DNA of 64,000 nt from Chitinophaga sp. CB10. GTDB taxonomy: Bacteria; Bacteroidota; Bacteroidia; Chitinophagales; Chitinophagaceae. The notes beneath the pieces are model-generated. The model saw only the letters and a program-made list of their open reading frames with translations. It did not search any database and was not told the DNA's origin. The number at the start of each line of letters is the position of its first letter. The stretch's first letter is position 1. The stretch spans positions 62,001 to 126,000 of the forward strand of contig MLAV02000015.1 in the NCBI GenBank assembly GCA_001870995.2, given 5' to 3'. Positions 60,775-64,000 of this stretch are shown here, in pieces. The position numbers and the translations under genes were made by a program.

Positions 60775-62001
60775 ATGACAGACAGCGCAGTTCAGTTGAA
60801 ACCGATCCGGGAAAAGAATATAGGAATAGCCACCCTGCTGGCTTTCGCTATGATACCGATGTCCGGTTTTGCGACGGACATCTACATTCCCTCCCTGCCG
60901 GGAATGACCGCGGCCCTTGGCATCAGCAACAGCCAGGCCCAGCTTACCCTCAGTTTATTCCTCATCAGTTACGGCGTGTCGCAGCTCTTTGTAGGCGGCC
61001 TGCTGGACAGTTACGGGCGTTATAAGATATCCCTTTTTTCCATTCTTATATTTTTCCTGAGTTGCATTACCATCGCCAACACGCACAGCATATACGTGAT
61101 TTATGCCATGCGGATTGTGCACGGCATCACTATTGCCGCTATGGTGGTGGCCAAACGGGCGTTTTTTGTGGATCTTTTTTCGGGGGAGAGATTAAAGCAC
61201 TACCTGAGCCTGTTTACGATTATTTGGTCAACCGGGCCAATCGTTGCGCCGTTTATAGGCGGGTATCTGGAGGTGAGCTTTGGTTGGGAGTCCAACTTTT
61301 ATTTCCTGGCTATTATTGCTGCCGTGCTTTTTGTGATGGAAGCGATTTTCAGCGGGGAAACGCTGAAACATGCAACGGCTTTCCATCTTACGCGCATCAC
61401 GCGCATTTATGCGGACATGTTGCAAACCGGCAGTTTTGTACTCGGTATTCTTATGCTGGGATTGGGGTATAGCATGGTGATGGTGTATAATATGTCCGGC
61501 CCGTTTATTATTGAGCATCATTTTAATTTGTCGCCGGTGATTACGGGGTATTGCTCCCTCCTGCTCGGCTTTGCGTGGATGGTAGGCGGTTTTGTGGGCA
61601 AGGCGCTGATCAATAAACCATTTACCCGTAAGATGACGACGAACGTGGTATTACAGCTGCTGTATGCCGTTATTATGCTGCTGGCCTTGCAGCGGCTGCA
61701 CACGCTGCCGGTTATACTGATATTTGCCTTCCTGATCCACGTGGGCGCAGGATTTACCTATAACAACTATTTTACTTACTGCCTGGCGAAGTTTCCGAAG
61801 AATGCGGGGATTGCCGGCGGCTTAACCGGCGGGTTGTGTTATGTGATTGTGTCGTTGCTGAGTTATGTGATAACAGCTACTTTCCCGGCTAAGGATGGCG
61901 GGAATTTGGGCGTGAGTTACCTGGTGCTGATATTGGCGTCTATCGTGGTGATGTACCGGGTGGGGGTGTTGAGTAGAAGAGCGGCGGTGCAGGAGGCGTA
62001 G
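60775..62001 (+). CDS. Bcr/CflA-family MFS drug efflux transporter
   Basis: A 408-residue major facilitator with twelve membrane helices, start at 60775 (MTDSAVQLKPIREKN) rather than the open frame at 60727. Family marks: ATDIYIPSLPGMTAALGISNSQAQLTLS in the first helix pair, the GGLLDSYGRYKI loop of motif A, and GPIVAPFIGGYLEVSFGWESNF (motif C). Members pump out chloramphenicol, bicyclomycin or metabolites; substrate here unknown. It converges on the RND pump gene. Confidence 0.9.
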   Translation: MTDSAVQLKPIREKNIGIATLLAFAMIPMSGFATDIYIPSLPGMTAALGISNSQAQLTLSLFLISYGVSQLFVGGLLDSYGRYKISLFSILIFFLSCITIANTHSIYVIYAMRIVHGITIAAMVVAKRAFFVDLFSGERLKHYLSLFTIIWSTGPIVAPFIGGYLEVSFGWESNFYFLAIIAAVLFVMEAIFSGETLKHATAFHLTRITRIYADMLQTGSFVLGILMLGLGYSMVMVYNMSGPFIIEHHFNLSPVITGYCSLLLGFAWMVGGFVGKALINKPFTRKMTTNVVLQLLYAVIMLLALQRLHTLPVILIFAFLIHVGAGFTYNNYFTYCLAKFPKNAGIAGGLTGGLCYVIVSLLSYVITATFPAKDGGNLGVSYLVLILASIVVMYRVGVLSRRAAVQEA

Positions 62002-62060
62002 GAGCATGGCGATGTGAGATTCGATAAAGCTAACCGGCTTGCTATTCTATAACTTACTAC

Positions 62061-62100
62061 ATAAAAAAAGACCTGCGTGAAGTACGCAGGTCTTTTTTTA
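62061..62100. terminator. Bidirectional terminator between the MFS and RND genes
   Basis: Perfect 16-base arms including A/T runs around GACCTGCGT (62070-62078) / ACGCAGGTC (62084-62092), loop GAAGT. Confidence 0.92.
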
Positions 62101-62116
62101 TATGCTTATTTATTTC

Positions 62117-64000
62117 TTACGGGCGGCCCTGGATATCATGATCAGGTACATTATTATACATTTTCTTCATTTCTTCCAGTTTTGCTTTACCGTAAGCCAG
62201 CCGGGTGATTACCACGAACAGTACCGGTACGATAAAGATGGCCAGGAAGGTAGCGGTAAACATACCGCCGAGTACCGTCCATCCCATGGTTTTACGCGCT
62301 TCCGCACCGGCGCCTGACGCCAGTACCAGCGGCATAATACCCAGCAGGAAGGCCAGGGAGGTCATGATGATTGGGCGCAGACGCAGCTTGGCCGCTTCCA
62401 CGGCGGAGGTGACTACATCCATACCCCTGTCTACACGTTCTTTCGCAAATTCCACGATCAGGATCGCGTTCTTGGCCGACAAACCGATCAGCGTAATCAA
62501 ACCAATCTGCGCATACACGTTGTTGCTCAGTTTAGGCAGGAACGTGAGTACGAGGATGGCGCCGAAGGCCCCGATAGGCACGGCCAGCAGTACGGAGAAT
62601 GGTACGGACCAGCTTTCGTAGAGCGCCGCGAGGAAGAGGAATACGAATATGATTGACAATGCAAAGATGTACACGGTCTTATCTCCGGACAGCAACTCTT
62701 CCCTGCTCAAACCGGAGAACTCGTAGCCATATCCTTCCGGTAATTCCTGTGCGGCCACTTCTTTCAGGGCTTTGATCGCATCGCCGGAGCTGTAGCCCGG
62801 AGCAGGGTTACCGTTGATTTCCGCGGAACGGAAGAGGTTATAGTGGGAGATCACCGGCGCGTTTTCCACTACCTTGTAGGACGTCAGCGCGCTCAGTGGC
62901 ACCATGTTGCCCGCAGTGTTGCGGACGAAGAGCTGACTGAGGTTCTTGATATCCCCGCGGTAGGAGGAATCCGCCTGGGTTACCACGCGGAAGTTACGGC
63001 CGTAGATGGTGAAGTCGTTGATATAGGCGCTACCCATGTAGGTTTGCAGGGCGGTAGCGATATCGGAGATCTTCACGCCCATTTTCTTCGCCTTTTCACG
63101 GTCGATATCCAGCTGGTAACCCGGTGTGCGGGCCGTGAAGAAGGAGAACGCCCTGGAAATTTCCGGACGCTGGTTGATTTTGGCTACAAAGTTTTGCAGC
63201 ACGCCTTCAAACGCTTTGATATCGCCGGCAGTACGCTGTTGCAACACGAAGGAGAAACCGGCCGTCTGCCCCAGACCCGGGATTGCCGGTGGCGGGATCA
63301 CGACGAGGTTGGCCTCTTTATACTTGGATAATTTTTTCTGCAGGGTAGCCACCAAACCGAATACCTGTAAGGAATCCGCTTTACGCTCATCCCATGGTTT
63401 CAGCTGGCAGAAGATGGTACCGCTGTTGGATTTGGTGGAGAAGTTCACCGCGTTCAAACCACCGAGGGCGGCATAGTGCGCGATGCCCGGGGTTTCGTCC
63501 AGGTCCTTCATCATTTTCTGCATGACCGCTACCGTACGCTCTGTAGAAGAGGATTCCGGCAGGTCGAAGGTGATGATGATACGGCCTTCATCCTCTGTAG
63601 GAATAAAGCCGCTTGGCTTGGCCTTGAACAGCATAGCCGTACCAACGAAGATACAGAGCAGCAGGATAAGCGCCAGGCGGGAGTACTTAATCGTCTTCTT
63701 CACGCCCATGGAGTAGCGGGAGGTCGTATGCCCGAACCAGCGGTTAAACTTGTAGAAGAACTTGTTCAGCCCTTTGGAATCCTTATCCAGGTGCATAGGC
63801 CGCAGGATGAGGATACAGAGCGCCGGCGTGAGGGACAATGCCACGAATGCGGAGATCAGTACGGAGATGGCGATAGTGATTGCGAACTGTTGGTAGAGGC
63901 GACCTACGATGCCCGGGATAAACCCTACCGGTACGAATACCGCGGCCAGGATGAGCGCAATGGCTATTACCGGCCCGGAGATCTCTTTCATCGCCTGTAT
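62117..64000 (-). CDS. RND efflux pump permease (AcrB/HAE1 type), 5' end outside window
   Basis: Inner-membrane proton-driven tripartite efflux pump. The frame is open to base 64000; about 627 C-terminal residues of an expected 1,050 are present, and the Met at 63991 is internal. Visible are AIALILAAVFVPVGFIPG (membrane helix 6 region), the SLTPALCILILRP segment, PTEDEGRIIITFDLPESSS opening the second porter half, GQTAGFSFVLQQR, ELPEGYGYEFSGLSREEL, PIGAFGAILVLTFL and the LIVEFAKER helix. The HAE1 class exports drugs and detergents; partner adaptor and TolC-type genes should lie to the right or elsewhere. Confidence 0.95.
   Translation of the reverse strand: MQAMKEISGPVIAIALILAAVFVPVGFIPGIVGRLYQQFAITIAISVLISAFVALSLTPALCILILRPMHLDKDSKGLNKFFYKFNRWFGHTTSRYSMGVKKTIKYSRLALILLLCIFVGTAMLFKAKPSGFIPTEDEGRIIITFDLPESSSTERTVAVMQKMMKDLDETPGIAHYAALGGLNAVNFSTKSNSGTIFCQLKPWDERKADSLQVFGLVATLQKKLSKYKEANLVVIPPPAIPGLGQTAGFSFVLQQRTAGDIKAFEGVLQNFVAKINQRPEISRAFSFFTARTPGYQLDIDREKAKKMGVKISDIATALQTYMGSAYINDFTIYGRNFRVVTQADSSYRGDIKNLSQLFVRNTAGNMVPLSALTSYKVVENAPVISHYNLFRSAEINGNPAPGYSSGDAIKALKEVAAQELPEGYGYEFSGLSREELLSGDKTVYIFALSIIFVFLFLAALYESWSVPFSVLLAVPIGAFGAILVLTFLPKLSNNVYAQIGLITLIGLSAKNAILIVEFAKERVDRGMDVVTSAVEAAKLRLRPIIMTSLAFLLGIMPLVLASGAGAEARKTMGWTVLGGMFTATFLAIFIVPVLFVVITRLAYGKAKLEEMKKMYNNVPDHDIQGRP

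Overview
The window looks like chromosomal core DNA of a Bacteroidota species, most likely a Chitinophagaceae member close to Chitinophaga. This rests on family content (SDR-type threonine dehydrogenase, DUF4954, DUF4421, MbnP/di-haem peroxidase pair, SusC-era style lipoproteins with short lipoboxes, CysN-type sulfate adenylyltransferase), on -7 boxes of the TAnnTTTG type in front of several genes, and on weak Shine-Dalgarno sequences. The species is inferred, not proven. No tRNA, rRNA, CRISPR array, IS element or prophage gene was seen. Both window ends cut genes: cysN at the left and an RND efflux pump at the right.

Layout. 1-1134 end of cysN; 1266-3404 TonB-dependent receptor; 3600-4538 L-threonine 3-dehydrogenase; 4779-6084 kdsA plus a small hypothetical; 6358-9104 PspC-domain protein and aconitase; 9189-10928 large secreted unknown; 11044-12258 HD hydrolase and LOG phosphoribohydrolase; 12255-14777 DUF4421 protein, phosphodiesterase and purU; 14774-21631 a minus-strand histidine-utilisation operon marR-hutH-hutU-hutI-hutG followed by a CHAD protein; 21758-24646 SET-domain protein, bestrophin, mgtE; 24725-27729 lipoprotein phosphatase and S9 peptidase; 27988-32041 glmS and DUF4954; 32260-32829 tag glycosylase; 32830-34698 di-haem peroxidase and MbnP; 34759-40623 a minus-strand L-fucose operon; 40756-42409 VanX-like dipeptidase and a lipoprotein; 42511-47944 leuC-methyltransferase-leuD-leuB-leuA; 48099-49652 helical-repeat protein; 50252-52007 ABC transporter; 52419-55801 nrdB-nrdA; 55878-62001 esterase, trmH, AsmA, SdpI, Bcr-type MFS; 62117-64000 RND pump.

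How genes work together. The hut genes turn histidine into glutamate plus formamide, and a MarR regulator with a near-perfect palindrome over its own promoter region probably controls them. The fucose operon encodes uptake, mutarotation and a non-phosphorylating oxidation route ending in pyruvate and lactate, but the fuconate dehydratase is not in the window. The leucine operon carries a Tam-like methyltransferase between leuC and leuD, which may act on an isomerase side product or on isopropylmalate. MbnP and the peroxidase next to it probably form a copper-protein/maturase pair.

The least expected signals are non-coding: a perfect 16-bp inverted repeat that would bury the mbnP start codon in a hairpin, a candidate small RNA near 49838-49921 with its own promoter and terminator, a dispersed T-run/G-run repeat at three sites, a direct-plus-inverted repeat element upstream of tag, and a DnaA-box-like palindrome in front of the ribonucleotide reductase genes.
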